A DNA stretch of 32,494 nt from a virus: positions 1-32,494 of IMG/VR virus record IMGVR_UViG_3300047550_005624; one strand, 5' to 3'. Under the pieces are notes generated by a model, which saw nothing but the letters and a program-made list of their open reading frames with translations, had not been told where the DNA came from and did no database searches. Below are positions 7,884-16,000 of this stretch, one piece after another. Position 1 is the stretch's first letter. Every line of letters starts with the position of its first letter. A program made the translations under genes and the position numbers.

Positions 7884-8807
7884 ATGCAAAAAACTTTGTG
7901 GGTTGAAAAGTTTCGTCCTAAGTCTGTAAATGATTATGTCTTTGCCGACGAAAGACAACAGCAACAAGTACAACAATGGGTATCAGATAAAAGCATACCT
8001 CATCTGTTGTTGAGTGGTGATCCAGGTGTAGGCAAAACTACACTCGCTAAAGTCCTCATCAACGAACTAGAAGTAGAAGACTATGACGTATTAGAAATAA
8101 ACGCAAGTCGTGAAAATGGTATTGATGCATTACGTGACAAGATCAACAGTTTTGTGCAAACTATGCCGTTCGGTGAATTCAAAATTGTATTATTGGACGA
8201 GGCTGACTTTTTAACTCACAATGCACAGGCTGCACTTAGAAATGATATGGAAGCATATCATACTACAGTGCGATATATTCTAACTTGCAATTATCAATAT
8301 AAGATCATCCCTGCTCTTAAGTCAAGGTGTCATGAATTTCATATTGCTAAGCCTGACCTAACAGATTTTACTGCTAGAGCAGCCACAGTATTGATTTCTG
8401 AAAACGTTGAATTTGAATTGGATACTCTTGACACATACGTCAGAGCCACTTACCCTGATCTACGTAAGTGTTTAAATCAATTACAAGTAAATAGTACAAG
8501 CGGTAAATTATTAACTATTCAAACTCAGGGATCAAATGAGCATGAACTATTAATGCAGGCTACTACTTTCTTCAAAGAAGGAAAGATCATAGATGGCAGG
8601 CAGCATTTGATGGAATACATAGCTATCTATCCTACAAGAGTAGAAGATATTTACAAATGGATGTATTTGAATATTGATCTTTGGGGTAAGTCTCAAGAAA
8701 AGAAAGATGCAAGTATTATTGCGATACGAAATGGATTAGCAACACTACCATTAGTTGGTATCCCAGAGATATCATTAGCAGCCACTCTTGCTGAAATTAC
8801 AGGATAA
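7884..8807 (+). CDS. 44: Clamp-loader large subunit, AAA+ ATPase (T4 gp44-like)
   Basis: A 307-aa AAA+ ATPase that opens the sliding clamp and loads it at primer-template junctions. Visible motifs: an N-terminal LWVEKFRPKSVNDYV box typical of RFC/gp44 proteins, Walker A GDPGVGKT at residues 45-52, Walker B DEAD at 105-108 in LLDEADF, sensor 1 (LTCNY) and the SRC motif (LKSRCHEF) that holds the arginine finger. Length fits gp44 (319 aa in T4). It would act with the small protein encoded next (gp62 position), the clamp at 30628 and the polymerase at 27830, which here are about 20 kb away. Confidence 0.92.
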   Translation: MQKTLWVEKFRPKSVNDYVFADERQQQQVQQWVSDKSIPHLLLSGDPGVGKTTLAKVLINELEVEDYDVLEINASRENGIDALRDKINSFVQTMPFGEFKIVLLDEADFLTHNAQAALRNDMEAYHTTVRYILTCNYQYKIIPALKSRCHEFHIAKPDLTDFTARAATVLISENVEFELDTLDTYVRATYPDLRKCLNQLQVNSTSGKLLTIQTQGSNEHELLMQATTFFKEGKIIDGRQHLMEYIAIYPTRVEDIYKWMYLNIDLWGKSQEKKDASIIAIRNGLATLPLVGIPEISLAATLAEITG

Positions 8808-8810
8808 TTT

Positions 8811-9068
8811 ATGAAATACCTTTTGATACAATTTTTACGCAAATCCAATGGCCAGATAGACGAGCAGATTTCTATTGCCAAAAAACTAAAACCTGTTGAT
8901 CTACAAACCTGTAATGTAATACTGAATTATGTAGAGAAAAAAGTTGAAAAATGCGTGATAGAGGGTAAAGTAGTTGATACTGATTGGGATAGAATGAATA
9001 CTTATTACAAAAAAATCTATCCCAGTCTGATTTCTAATCTAGAACGTGCGAACGAAGAAAATAAGTAA
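8811..9068 (+). CDS. Small protein in the clamp-loader small-subunit (gp62) position
   Basis: An 85-aa helical protein immediately downstream of gene 44, with AGGATAAT before the ATG. In T4 this place belongs to gp62, the non-ATPase clamp-loader subunit of 187 aa. The protein here is less than half that length and I see no firm sequence match, so assignment to gp62 rests on position alone. It is charged, with the segment IGKKLK-like basic patches and DWDRMNTYYKKIYP. It ends one base before the stop of the convergent phoH gene. Confidence 0.5.
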   Translation: MKYLLIQFLRKSNGQIDEQISIAKKLKPVDLQTCNVILNYVEKKVEKCVIEGKVVDTDWDRMNTYYKKIYPSLISNLERANEENK

Positions 9069-9076
9069 TCACTTAT
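9061..9076. terminator. Small hairpin between convergent genes
   Basis: ATAAGT (9061-9066) and ACTTAT (9071-9076) form a six-pair stem with an AATC loop exactly over the two facing stop codons. It could act in both directions, but the stem is AT-only save one pair, so it is a weak candidate. Confidence 0.25.
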
Positions 9077-9827
9077 ACAGTTTCAATACTTTTTCTATGA
9101 TGTGGTGACGTTGTACATCTTTAGTAGTAAACTCACAGCATTGAATTCCTTCTACTGGATTAGTTTGCAATCTTTTAACTAAATCCAAAAGACCATTGTC
9201 AGCAGTTCTTCTGTCGGTTTGATCTGTATCTCCTGTAACAATTATCTTGCTATTTTCACCGATTCTGGTTAATAGCATTTTTAATTGTGCAGGGGTACTA
9301 TTTTGACCTTCATCAAGTATCACCCAACTGTTTTTAAACGTTCTACCTCGCATAAAAGCAAGAGGAGCAATCTCAACTACTTGCTCTTCTAGCATATATG
9401 TAAGTTCTTTGATAGAATAATATTCCTTTAAAACGTCTAGTAATGGTCTAGTCCAGGGCTCCATTTTGGCTGTAAGATCACCTGGTAAAAATCCATGCTT
9501 TTCGTCATCAACACTAACTGCCGGTCTAGTCAATACAATATGATTGCATGTACCTTCTCTATATGCTTTTATGGCAGCTAACATTGCTAAATAAGTTTTA
9601 CCTGTTCCCGCTGGACCTGATACAATAGTTATATCCACATCTTCATTAAGTAACGAAAGAATATATTTCTCTTGGTTCAATGATTTTGGTACGAGTTCAA
9701 TTTGCTTTCTAGCTTTAGAAAGTTTAGGTTGAACCTGAGTAAAATCTATTGTTTTTGATTCTTTCATATAAAATGAATTGTTATTTTGGTCTTTAACTCT
9801 TAGTGCATTTGATTTTCTTCTACTCAA
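9069..9827 (-). CDS. phoH: PhoH-like ATPase
   Basis: A 252-aa P-loop ATPase of the PhoH family, very common in marine and freshwater T4-like phages, with RNA-helicase-like relatives. Motifs: Walker A GPAGTGKT at residues 71-78, TRPAV at 100-104, HGFLPGD, the Walker B box ILDEGQN at 170-176 and TGDTDQTD. The first ~45 residues form a basic extension. The only minus-strand gene in the first 26 kb. The start is TTG at 9827, because AAGGAGA lies six bases upstream and no in-frame ATG is suitable. Its biochemical role in infection is unsettled; links to phosphate limitation are inherited from the E. coli name and not shown by this sequence. Confidence 0.9.
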   Translation of the reverse strand: MSRRKSNALRVKDQNNNSFYMKESKTIDFTQVQPKLSKARKQIELVPKSLNQEKYILSLLNEDVDITIVSGPAGTGKTYLAMLAAIKAYREGTCNHIVLTRPAVSVDDEKHGFLPGDLTAKMEPWTRPLLDVLKEYYSIKELTYMLEEQVVEIAPLAFMRGRTFKNSWVILDEGQNSTPAQLKMLLTRIGENSKIIVTGDTDQTDRRTADNGLLDLVKRLQTNPVEGIQCCEFTTKDVQRHHIIEKVLKLYK

Positions 9828-9917
9828 AATTATCTCCTTGTTGAGCTAATAAGTATTCAAAAATATTTAAGTCATATGAGATTGCATCCTAGTACTAGTA
9901 AATGAGATAGGATAATT

Positions 9918-9925
9918 GATAAATA
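9918..9925 (+). promoter_or_regulatory. Late-type promoter box GATAAATA
   Basis: Lies in TTGATAAATATTA, 60 bases before the ATG at 9986. The gap between the diverging phoH gene and the 9986 gene (158 bases) contains this box and a second one at 9973-9980. Confidence 0.45.
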
Positions 9926-9972
9926 TTATTCTTGATCAATTTTTTATAACTTAATGAATAATGCGTAAAATT

Positions 9973-9980
9973 GATAAATA
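9973..9980 (+). promoter_or_regulatory. Late-type promoter box GATAAATA close to a start codon
   Basis: Same TTGATAAATA context as 9918. It ends five bases before the ATG at 9986, so RNA would begin at or beside the start codon. There is no Shine-Dalgarno before that ATG in the few bases left. Confidence 0.4.
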
Positions 9981-9985
9981 ATTGT

Positions 9986-10609
9986 ATGAAAAAACAATCA
10001 GCAGATAAATTCTTTCAAGATATTAACTTTATTAGTATTGTTGACAATATAAAAGGCATATTTACTAGTGATGGTTCAATGTCCACTTTACTAGATTTTG
10101 AACGTGTCTTAGATGAAGCAGACCTTTATGCTTTTGAAAATTGGATATCAGGTGAACTAGTTAATGGACCGGTAAACAAACGATACAGTGTAGAATGTAC
10201 TTTTATGTACCCACATAAGCTTATGCCAAATCCATTAGGAGTAAAACGTTTATTGATTTTGGGTTGTAATGTAGAGTTTGAAAAAGGTAAAATACAAATA
10301 CCAGTACAAGTCAAAGACTATGAAGATTTCCAACAAGGTACACGATATCCTAAAATGGAGACAAAGAAAGTATGGTTTGTCACTATTGAAATTCCAAAAG
10401 AATTGATGAATGAAATAAAAGAAGGATCTATTGATTTGGCAGATAAATCTATTGATTTGGAAGACATTGACAATGCTTATGAAGAAGATTTAGATAAAGA
10501 AAATCTCAGTGATCAAGATCAACAGCAAGCGGGTGCACCAGAAGGAATGGGAGCACCAATGGGAGCACCAATGGCTGGTCCTGGACCAGCACCCTTACCA
10601 CCAACATAA
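9986..10609 (+). CDS. Conserved T4-like phage protein of unknown role (probably late)
   Basis: A 207-aa protein. Its front part (KFFQDINFISIVDNIKGIF, then SDGSMSTLLDFERVLDE and CTFMYPHKLMPNPLG) resembles a hypothetical family widely shared by T4-like aquatic phages. The tail is acidic, then Gln-rich, and ends in Gly-Ala-Pro-Met repeats (MGAPMGAP), a low-complexity region. ATG 9986 is preferred to an in-frame TTG at 9971, which is merely part of the TTGATAAATA promoter box. Two late-type boxes precede it. The next gene begins three bases after its stop. Late expression suggests a virion or assembly role; not proven. Confidence 0.6.
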   Translation: MKKQSADKFFQDINFISIVDNIKGIFTSDGSMSTLLDFERVLDEADLYAFENWISGELVNGPVNKRYSVECTFMYPHKLMPNPLGVKRLLILGCNVEFEKGKIQIPVQVKDYEDFQQGTRYPKMETKKVWFVTIEIPKELMNEIKEGSIDLADKSIDLEDIDNAYEEDLDKENLSDQDQQQAGAPEGMGAPMGAPMAGPGPAPLPPT

Positions 10610-10612
10610 ACT

Positions 10613-11161
10613 ATGAAAGAAAATAAATTAATTACAGAAGGTTTAGATTTTCAAGATATGGAAAATCAAATATTCCCCACATTGACAGTAGATGAATATT
10701 CAGCAAAGATGGGTAAAGATAGTGATGTTGTTACTATCACATTTACAGTTAAGTCTGAACTTGCAGGCAATGATTTAGTTGATTGGTTCGAAAGAGGATA
10801 TGACTATGTGCTAGATGCAAGTTTAAGTACTGGTGAAGTAGAGATAGGCAAATGGTTAGTTTTCGTTGAAATGAATAGAAGATCAACAGTTCCTCAAAGA
10901 ATAGTAGAATTGTTAAAAGACTTAAAACCTTTAAGTGGGAAAAAAATAAATGAATGGAAAGTGCAGGTTGATGGTAAAGATTACCCAGCTGACGAATCTG
11001 TATTAAAAGATGTAATTATTTGCAATCCAGCCAAGTACAGAATTGCAAAAGAAGAGGAAGATGAACTCAATGAAATGAGGTCAGTGGCAAACTTAGCAAC
11101 AAAACCTTTATACGAAAAAGATCAAGAGATTAAAGATTTTGTTAATCTTGCAGGATTATAG
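10613..11161 (+). CDS. Phage protein of unknown role with a LITEG N-terminus
   Basis: A 182-aa acidic, soluble protein, coupled to the 9986 gene by a three-base gap. The N-terminus MKENKLITEG resembles T4 capsid-targeting peptides (cut after L/I-x-E by prohead protease); the potential cleavage is after Glu9. The body has a beta-alpha core (DVVTITFTVKSEL, WLVFVEMNRRSTVPQRIVELL) and a hydrophilic C-terminus. I recognise no enzyme motif. Likely late and virion related, by inference from context. Confidence 0.6.
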   Translation: MKENKLITEGLDFQDMENQIFPTLTVDEYSAKMGKDSDVVTITFTVKSELAGNDLVDWFERGYDYVLDASLSTGEVEIGKWLVFVEMNRRSTVPQRIVELLKDLKPLSGKKINEWKVQVDGKDYPADESVLKDVIICNPAKYRIAKEEEDELNEMRSVANLATKPLYEKDQEIKDFVNLAGL

Positions 11162-11171
11162 GGAGAAAATA

Positions 11172-11657
11172 ATGCTGTTACCAAAAAAAGCAAATCAAAG
11201 TCAAGCTGTTCAAACATCAGCACCAGCAGTTGAAGAATCATATGATTTACCACAAAAAGAAAATATTCAAATGGTATCAGAATCACCTGTTGTAAGTTCA
11301 GCTCCACAACGTAATTATGTTGCTAGACAAAACGTTCCACAAGCACAACAAATTGATAGTAGCAATTTTGATGCTGGTGAAACTTTAGTTAAAAACACAA
11401 ATGAATCTTGGATCAACAACAGATGGCGCCCTGCAATGGGTTGGATGTACATGAGTGTATGTATATTTGATTTCGTTTTATTTCCTATTTTATGGGCAGT
11501 GGTGCAATTTTGGGAAGTCATGCCCGAAAACGATGCATTCCGTCAATGGCAACCATTAACACTACAGGGTGCAGGACTATTTCATATGGCTATGGGTGCA
11601 GTATTGGGTATCTCTGCATATGGAAGAACAAAGGAAAAAGTCGAAAGTAAAAATTGA
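11172..11657 (+). CDS. Holin (three-TM/GTA-type holin family likely)
   Basis: A 161-aa membrane protein. Residues 1-80 are a disordered Gln/Pro/Ser-rich cytoplasmic tail. A hydrophobic block follows at about 86-115 (WRPAMGWMYMSVCIFDFVLF ...), then a short loop (MPENDAFRQWQPL) and a second membrane helix at about 130-150 (GAGLFHMAMGAVLGISAYGR), ending in a charged tail. This arrangement matches the holins found in many T4-like aquatic phages. Holins permeabilise the inner membrane and let the endolysin out; its partner would be the GH19 enzyme at 877. The ATG at 11172 has GGGAGA just upstream; an earlier in-frame start at 11139 would overlap the previous gene and lacks such a site. Confidence 0.75.
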   Translation: MLLPKKANQSQAVQTSAPAVEESYDLPQKENIQMVSESPVVSSAPQRNYVARQNVPQAQQIDSSNFDAGETLVKNTNESWINNRWRPAMGWMYMSVCIFDFVLFPILWAVVQFWEVMPENDAFRQWQPLTLQGAGLFHMAMGAVLGISAYGRTKEKVESKN

Positions 11658-11664
11658 ATATCTA

Positions 11665-11673
11665 TGCTATAAT
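11665..11673 (+). promoter_or_regulatory. Extended -10 promoter (TGCTATAAT) before the DnaJ gene
   Basis: A perfect TATAAT (11668-11673) preceded by TG and one base, the extended -10 arrangement that needs no good -35 box. RNA should start about 7 nt further on, at 11679-11681, which is the ATG itself. No Shine-Dalgarno is present, so the message is probably leaderless. Confidence 0.5.
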
Positions 11674-11678
11674 AGTTA

Positions 11679-12479
11679 ATGGATCATTATACAAAATTAG
11701 GCATAGCGCAAAACGCCAATCCTGAAGAAATAAAAAAGGCATATAGAAAACTAGCAAGTACTCACCATCCAGACAAGGGTGGTGATACTAAACAGTTTCA
11801 AGAAATAGAAGAAGCCTATCGTATATTGAGCAACCCAGAAACAAAAGCTCAATACGATAACTCTAGAAGAGTTAATCACAATCCCTTCAATGAAATGTTT
11901 CAAGATTTTGGAGTCTTTACTGGCGTAAATTCTCCTCACGATATATTCCAACATATCTTTAAACAAGCCAACCAACGTCAGCATCAACAACAAAATATTT
12001 GTAGAACCTTTGTAGCTGTGTCATTAGAAGATGCTTATTTTGGAAAAGAATTAACTCTAAAATTGCAGACACCAAACTTCAACAAATTAGTAAGCATCAA
12101 CTGCCCAAAAGGTGTTCAACATGGCAATGTGTTGCGTTATGAAAACCTAATTGAAAATACTCTATTAATGGTAGAATTTAGGATTAATCCAAATCTCAAA
12201 TTTGATAGAAACAACAATGATTTGTATTCAAATGTTCCAATCTCTGTATTAGATTTAATAGCTGGAACAAAAATAGAGTTTACAACTTTGGGAAATAAGA
12301 CACTAGAGTTAAACATACCACCCAAAACTCAACCATTTATGCAATTACAATTGCAAGGACACGGTATGCCCATTATGAATAGTAAGCTATTTGGTGACCA
12401 AATAGTTGTACTTAAGCCATTCATGCCTGATAAAATAAGCGACAAAGTGATTGAAGCAATTAACCAAAATAGAATTTAA
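11679..12479 (+). CDS. DnaJ/Hsp40 co-chaperone (J domain plus C-terminal substrate domain, no zinc finger)
   Basis: A 266-aa protein that should stimulate host DnaK (Hsp70). The J domain spans about residues 1-62 and carries the diagnostic HPD at 30-32 within HHPDKGGD, and the usual AYRILSNPETKAQYD helix. A short Phe/Asn-rich linker follows (NPFNEMFQDFGVF). From about residue 105 there is the beta-sandwich CTD, with VSLEDAYFGKE, CPKGVQHGN and IPPKTQPFMQLQLQGHGMP. The Cys-rich zinc domain is missing, so this is a class B (CbpA-like) type. It lies ten bases before clpA. It may steer host chaperones toward phage proteins. Confidence 0.88.
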   Translation: MDHYTKLGIAQNANPEEIKKAYRKLASTHHPDKGGDTKQFQEIEEAYRILSNPETKAQYDNSRRVNHNPFNEMFQDFGVFTGVNSPHDIFQHIFKQANQRQHQQQNICRTFVAVSLEDAYFGKELTLKLQTPNFNKLVSINCPKGVQHGNVLRYENLIENTLLMVEFRINPNLKFDRNNNDLYSNVPISVLDLIAGTKIEFTTLGNKTLELNIPPKTQPFMQLQLQGHGMPIMNSKLFGDQIVVLKPFMPDKISDKVIEAINQNRI

Positions 12480-12488
12480 AGGAAAATA

Positions 12489-14762
12489 ATGAGTAATTCA
12501 CCAGAAATTGAATCAATTGTTGAACACGCAATTGAAGCCGCAAAGGAAAGAAATCACACCTATTGCACTGTTGAGCATTTATTGCTTGCATTGATCACTC
12601 ATAAACCATTCAAAAAGTGTCTTGCAAATTTTGGTGTTGATGTTGATTTGTTTGCAGATGAAGTAAGTGCTTATCTTAATAGTCTACATGCGATAGAGTC
12701 AAAAACTCCTGATAAGTTTCCAAAACGAACTTCTGCATTAGAACGAGTTATCAATCGTTGTATTACTCAGGTATTGTTTACAGGTAGGCGACAGGTTACA
12801 ACAATTGATCTTTATCTTAGTATTGCAAGTGAAGGTAATAGTCATGCACATTACTTTTTACTTAAGTATGGGGTCAATAAAAATGAATTTACTCATCATT
12901 GGCAAAAAACATATAAGGGTGCTGAATTTGCCAGCAATCTAAGTGAAAATCAAGCTGATGAAATTCTATCAGAGTATACCACTAACCTCACTCAACTTGC
13001 AGAAAATAACAAGCTTGAACCTGTTATTGGTCGTGATCAAGAACTAGAAGATATCATTAACATTTTTGCAAAGAGGTTCAAGAGCAATGTGTTAATGGTT
13101 GGTGACCCAGGTGTAGGTAAAACTGCAATCGTTGATGCATTAGCACAAGCTATTGTTCAAAATCAAGTACCTGATTTCTTAAAGGATCATCAACTATTCA
13201 GTCTTGAAGTGGGTAGCCTATTGGCTGGAAGTAGATATCGCGGTGATTTTGAAGAAAAGGTAAAAGCTGTCCTTGATGCATTGAATACAAAGAAGAAATC
13301 AATTCTGTTTATTGATGAAGCACACACAATGCAAGGTGCAGGTAGTGGATCAAATGGATCAGTTGATTTTGCTAACATGATCAAACCTGCAATTACTAAA
13401 GGCACATTAAAAGTTATTGCAAGCACTACATGGGAAGAATTCTATGAAAGCTTTGAAAAAGATCGTGCATTGATGCGTAGATTTTTTAAGTTGGATGTTT
13501 CAGAACCTGACACTGCTACCACTATCAGTATTCTTAACAAACTCAAGCCAAGACTTGAAGAATTTCATGATGTTTCTATTAAGGATGAAGCAATAGTTAC
13601 CGCCGTTGATTCAGCCTCACGATACATGCATGATAGGAAAAATCCAGACAAAAGTCTTGATCTGTTGGATGCTGCATGTGCAAAAATTAAGGTTGCAGGA
13701 GATAAGACTTTATCAGTTGGTAAAGAAGAAATTTATAAACAAGTTGAAAAGTTTACTGGTGTTCCTGCATCTAAGATTAAGGGCAATACAGTTGAAAAAC
13801 TAACTGATTTAGAGATAAATCTAAAGAGTAAACTATATGGTCAAGACAAGGTTCTAACCGATATCTTAGAAAGAATTTATGTGAACTTTGCTGGAATTGG
13901 TAGTGACAATAAACCAATTGGAAGTTTCTTATTTCTTGGACCAACTGGTACAGGCAAAACCGAAACTGCTAGATTGCTAAGTCAATACTTAGATATGCCT
14001 ATGCTCAAGTATGACATGAGTGAATACAGCGAAAAACATAGTGTTAGTTCATTGATTGGTCCTCCTCCTGGCTATGTAGGATTCGGTGATAGTCAAGTAC
14101 AGGGTGGAAGATTAATCAGTGATCTAAGTAAAAATCCATATAGCATTTTGCTATTTGATGAGGTAGAAAAAGCGCATCCAGATATCTTTAACATCTTTCT
14201 ACAAATGTTAGATGAAGGGTCAGTTACTGGTAGTAATGGTAAAAAAGTAATTTGTAAAAATTCAATCATCATTATGACTAGTAATTTAGGTAGTGCCGAC
14301 AATGAACGTAATAACATTGGATTTGGATCACAAGAAAAAACAGGTGAAGATGATAAGGCTTTGAAGGAGTTCTTTAAGCCAGAATTTAGAAATCGTTTGG
14401 ATTTGATTTGTAAGTTTAATAAACTAGATTCACTCGCGGTGAAGAAAATCGTAGTCAAATTTGTTGATGAACTTAAAAAGAGTCTATTCAGCAAACACAA
14501 CATTACAATCAATATGTCTGAAGAACTAATTGAACATCTAGCTGAAGTTGGCTATGATAGTAAAATGGGTGCAAGACCTTTATCTAGAAAGATTGATGAG
14601 TTGATTAAAGTTCCATTAAGTAAAAAAATCTTATTTGAAAATTTGAATAATGTAACCATTAATGCTGTGCTTATTGATGGAAAGGTAGAATTCAAAATCA
14701 CTGCTGGTAGTTTGAAACTGATTGGAAAGGTAAATAAAAATGGGATCATTGAGGTTTGCTAA
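12489..14762 (+). CDS. clpA: ClpA-type AAA+ unfoldase
   Basis: A 757-aa Hsp100 protein, almost exactly the length of E. coli ClpA (758). Order: N-terminal double-repeat domain (about 1-145, EHLLLALI), D1 AAA+ with Walker A GDPGVGKT at 205-212, Walker B LFIDEAHT, then D2 with Walker A GPTGTGKT at 484-491, FDEVEKAHPDIFNIFLQMLDEG and FKPEFRNRLD. There is no ClpB middle coiled coil. An Ile-Gly-Phe at 610-612 sits where ClpA has its Ile-Gly-Leu loop that docks on ClpP, so it could feed substrates to a ClpP. No clpP is in the window. AAAGGA precedes the ATG. It could redirect host ClpP or act as an unfoldase alone. Confidence 0.92.
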   Translation: MSNSPEIESIVEHAIEAAKERNHTYCTVEHLLLALITHKPFKKCLANFGVDVDLFADEVSAYLNSLHAIESKTPDKFPKRTSALERVINRCITQVLFTGRRQVTTIDLYLSIASEGNSHAHYFLLKYGVNKNEFTHHWQKTYKGAEFASNLSENQADEILSEYTTNLTQLAENNKLEPVIGRDQELEDIINIFAKRFKSNVLMVGDPGVGKTAIVDALAQAIVQNQVPDFLKDHQLFSLEVGSLLAGSRYRGDFEEKVKAVLDALNTKKKSILFIDEAHTMQGAGSGSNGSVDFANMIKPAITKGTLKVIASTTWEEFYESFEKDRALMRRFFKLDVSEPDTATTISILNKLKPRLEEFHDVSIKDEAIVTAVDSASRYMHDRKNPDKSLDLLDAACAKIKVAGDKTLSVGKEEIYKQVEKFTGVPASKIKGNTVEKLTDLEINLKSKLYGQDKVLTDILERIYVNFAGIGSDNKPIGSFLFLGPTGTGKTETARLLSQYLDMPMLKYDMSEYSEKHSVSSLIGPPPGYVGFGDSQVQGGRLISDLSKNPYSILLFDEVEKAHPDIFNIFLQMLDEGSVTGSNGKKVICKNSIIIMTSNLGSADNERNNIGFGSQEKTGEDDKALKEFFKPEFRNRLDLICKFNKLDSLAVKKIVVKFVDELKKSLFSKHNITINMSEELIEHLAEVGYDSKMGARPLSRKIDELIKVPLSKKILFENLNNVTINAVLIDGKVEFKITAGSLKLIGKVNKNGIIEVC

Positions 14763-15420
14763 TAAGAATGGTATTAATTATCACGAATATCGTGATAAGT
14801 TGTACTATAACAAGTATAAGTACAAATTGATTATTTCGTTTGAAACATTGCGTTTCTTTACTTACAGTAATTACAATTTAAAAAATTGGGAAACTAATGT
14901 AAGAAAAAAACTTAGTGGTAAGACTCTTGTTACTACTTTAAACTTCAAAGATCATTTGTTAAATATGAGAGATTTAATAAAAAAACAAAATATTAGGCAA
15001 AGAACTGAAGGAGATAAGTTAAGTTTATTTTTTAACGATATCACTGAGGTAACAGATTTTAAATCTAACTTTCCAGCTAGCTTTCCTATTACTACCTATG
15101 AATCAATTGTATCAAATGAACCTAAAGTTAAATTCTTTATGCGTAAGCCAAAATTTAAGTTTCGTGCCTACATGAAAACTAAACGGGTAACTATTCAAGA
15201 GAAAAAAGAGCTAGAAGACTTTTTAGAAAATGCAAGTTTTGAGTTGAAACTTAGTTCCAGTCTAAATCGTTGGTTTAAACTGAGTAGGTCTTCATTTTTG
15301 TTTTCAAACTTTTACTTTGATTTTAATGATGAACTTGCACAAACTTACCTAGCTTTGTCAATGAGTGATTATATTGAAAAGTACTATATTTGTAAGCAAG
15401 CAGACATTTCACAATCATGA
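14740..15420 (+). CDS. Hypothetical basic protein
   Basis: A 226-aa lysine- and aromatic-rich protein (strongly basic; for example YNKYKYKLIISFETLRFF and FFMRKPKFKFRAYMK). It overlaps the end of clpA by 23 bases, with GGAAAGG about ten bases before the ATG, so it is probably translated together with clpA. The alternating charged and aromatic residues suggest a nucleic-acid- or protein-binding fold, but no family is recognised. The proximity to clpA makes an adaptor role possible; that is a guess from position only. Confidence 0.6.
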   Translation: MGSLRFANKNGINYHEYRDKLYYNKYKYKLIISFETLRFFTYSNYNLKNWETNVRKKLSGKTLVTTLNFKDHLLNMRDLIKKQNIRQRTEGDKLSLFFNDITEVTDFKSNFPASFPITTYESIVSNEPKVKFFMRKPKFKFRAYMKTKRVTIQEKKELEDFLENASFELKLSSSLNRWFKLSRSSFLFSNFYFDFNDELAQTYLALSMSDYIEKYYICKQADISQS

Positions 15421-15426
15421 TAAATA
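15419..15426 (+). promoter_or_regulatory. Late-type promoter box GATAAATA
   Basis: Overlaps the TGA of the preceding gene and lies 22 bases before the ATG at 15449. A ribosome-binding site AGGGG (about 15437-15441) sits in the short leader. Classic spacing for a late promoter driving the three genes from 15449 onward. Confidence 0.5.
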
Positions 15427-15448
15427 CTCTATTAATAGGGGTATTTAG

Positions 15449-15616
15449 ATGGCTAAAATTATACAGGAATCTGTTGTTGTAACCTTTAGCAAACTTGTAA
15501 AAGATAGTGAAGATTCAACATCTATAGTTAATTCAGATATAGCACTTGCATTGGAGCAAGTGGCACAAGAATTAACTAGTGAAGGTGTTGTAGTAGAAGT
15601 TGAGGTAGCAAAATGA
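15449..15616 (+). CDS. Small 55-aa phage protein
   Basis: An open frame from ATG 15449 to TGA 15616 encodes 55 residues beginning MAKIIQESVVVTFSKLVKD and ending VVVEVEVAK. It has alternating beta strands around an acidic helix (ALEQVAQELT). It has its own ribosome-binding site and a late-type box upstream, and its stop overlaps the next start as ATGA, so it is a real gene despite its size. The sequence is like small proteins found beside structural genes in T4-like aquatic phages. Function unknown. Confidence 0.7.
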   Translation: MAKIIQESVVVTFSKLVKDSEDSTSIVNSDIALALEQVAQELTSEGVVVEVEVAK

Positions 15617-15999
15617 GTCAGGCGACTACTCTAATTTTGCTACCTGAAACCAGTTATGTTAATCCTGGTAATGGTGCACCGTATACTGTTACGGGTAATA
15701 CACAGCCAGCAGCCGCCTACTATTTGGGAAATAAAGATTTACAAACAGTAAATACTAAATTGTCAAACTGTACTGGAAATATAATTATTGAGGCTAGTTT
15801 AGCTACCACACCTGGAGTTAATGATTGGTTCAAAGTAAATGAACTTGTTGCTAATGCAAATGCAGTTGCTAATTCAGAACCACAATTAGCAAGTAATGCT
15901 AGCGTATACACAAACATTCAAGGTAATTTTGTTTTTATGAGAGCGAAGGTAGTGGACTTTCAAGGTGGCACAGTTCAATTTGTTAAATTGAGTTATTAA
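15613..15999 (+). CDS. Virion structural protein (small, beta-rich)
   Basis: A 128-aa protein rich in Thr, Ala and Asn, without charge clusters, predicted to be all beta: TLILLPETSYVNPG, PYTVTGNTQPAAAYYLGNKDLQT, NIIIEASLATTPGVNDWF and NFVFMRAKVVDFQGGTVQFV. This pattern (a small domain resembling a carbohydrate-binding or decoration fold) recurs as a structural protein in T4-like aquatic phages. It is coupled to the 55-aa gene by an ATGA overlap and ends one base before the large 16001 gene. The late promoter at 15419 supports a virion role. The exact location in the particle is unknown. Confidence 0.6.
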   Translation: MSQATTLILLPETSYVNPGNGAPYTVTGNTQPAAAYYLGNKDLQTVNTKLSNCTGNIIIEASLATTPGVNDWFKVNELVANANAVANSEPQLASNASVYTNIQGNFVFMRAKVVDFQGGTVQFVKLSY

Positions 16000-16000
16000 A

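Noticed and set aside
14093-14512. A 139-codon open frame on the minus strand within clpA
   Set aside because: It is a shadow of the strongly conserved ClpA coding sequence, with a composition unlike other proteins and no ribosome-binding site.
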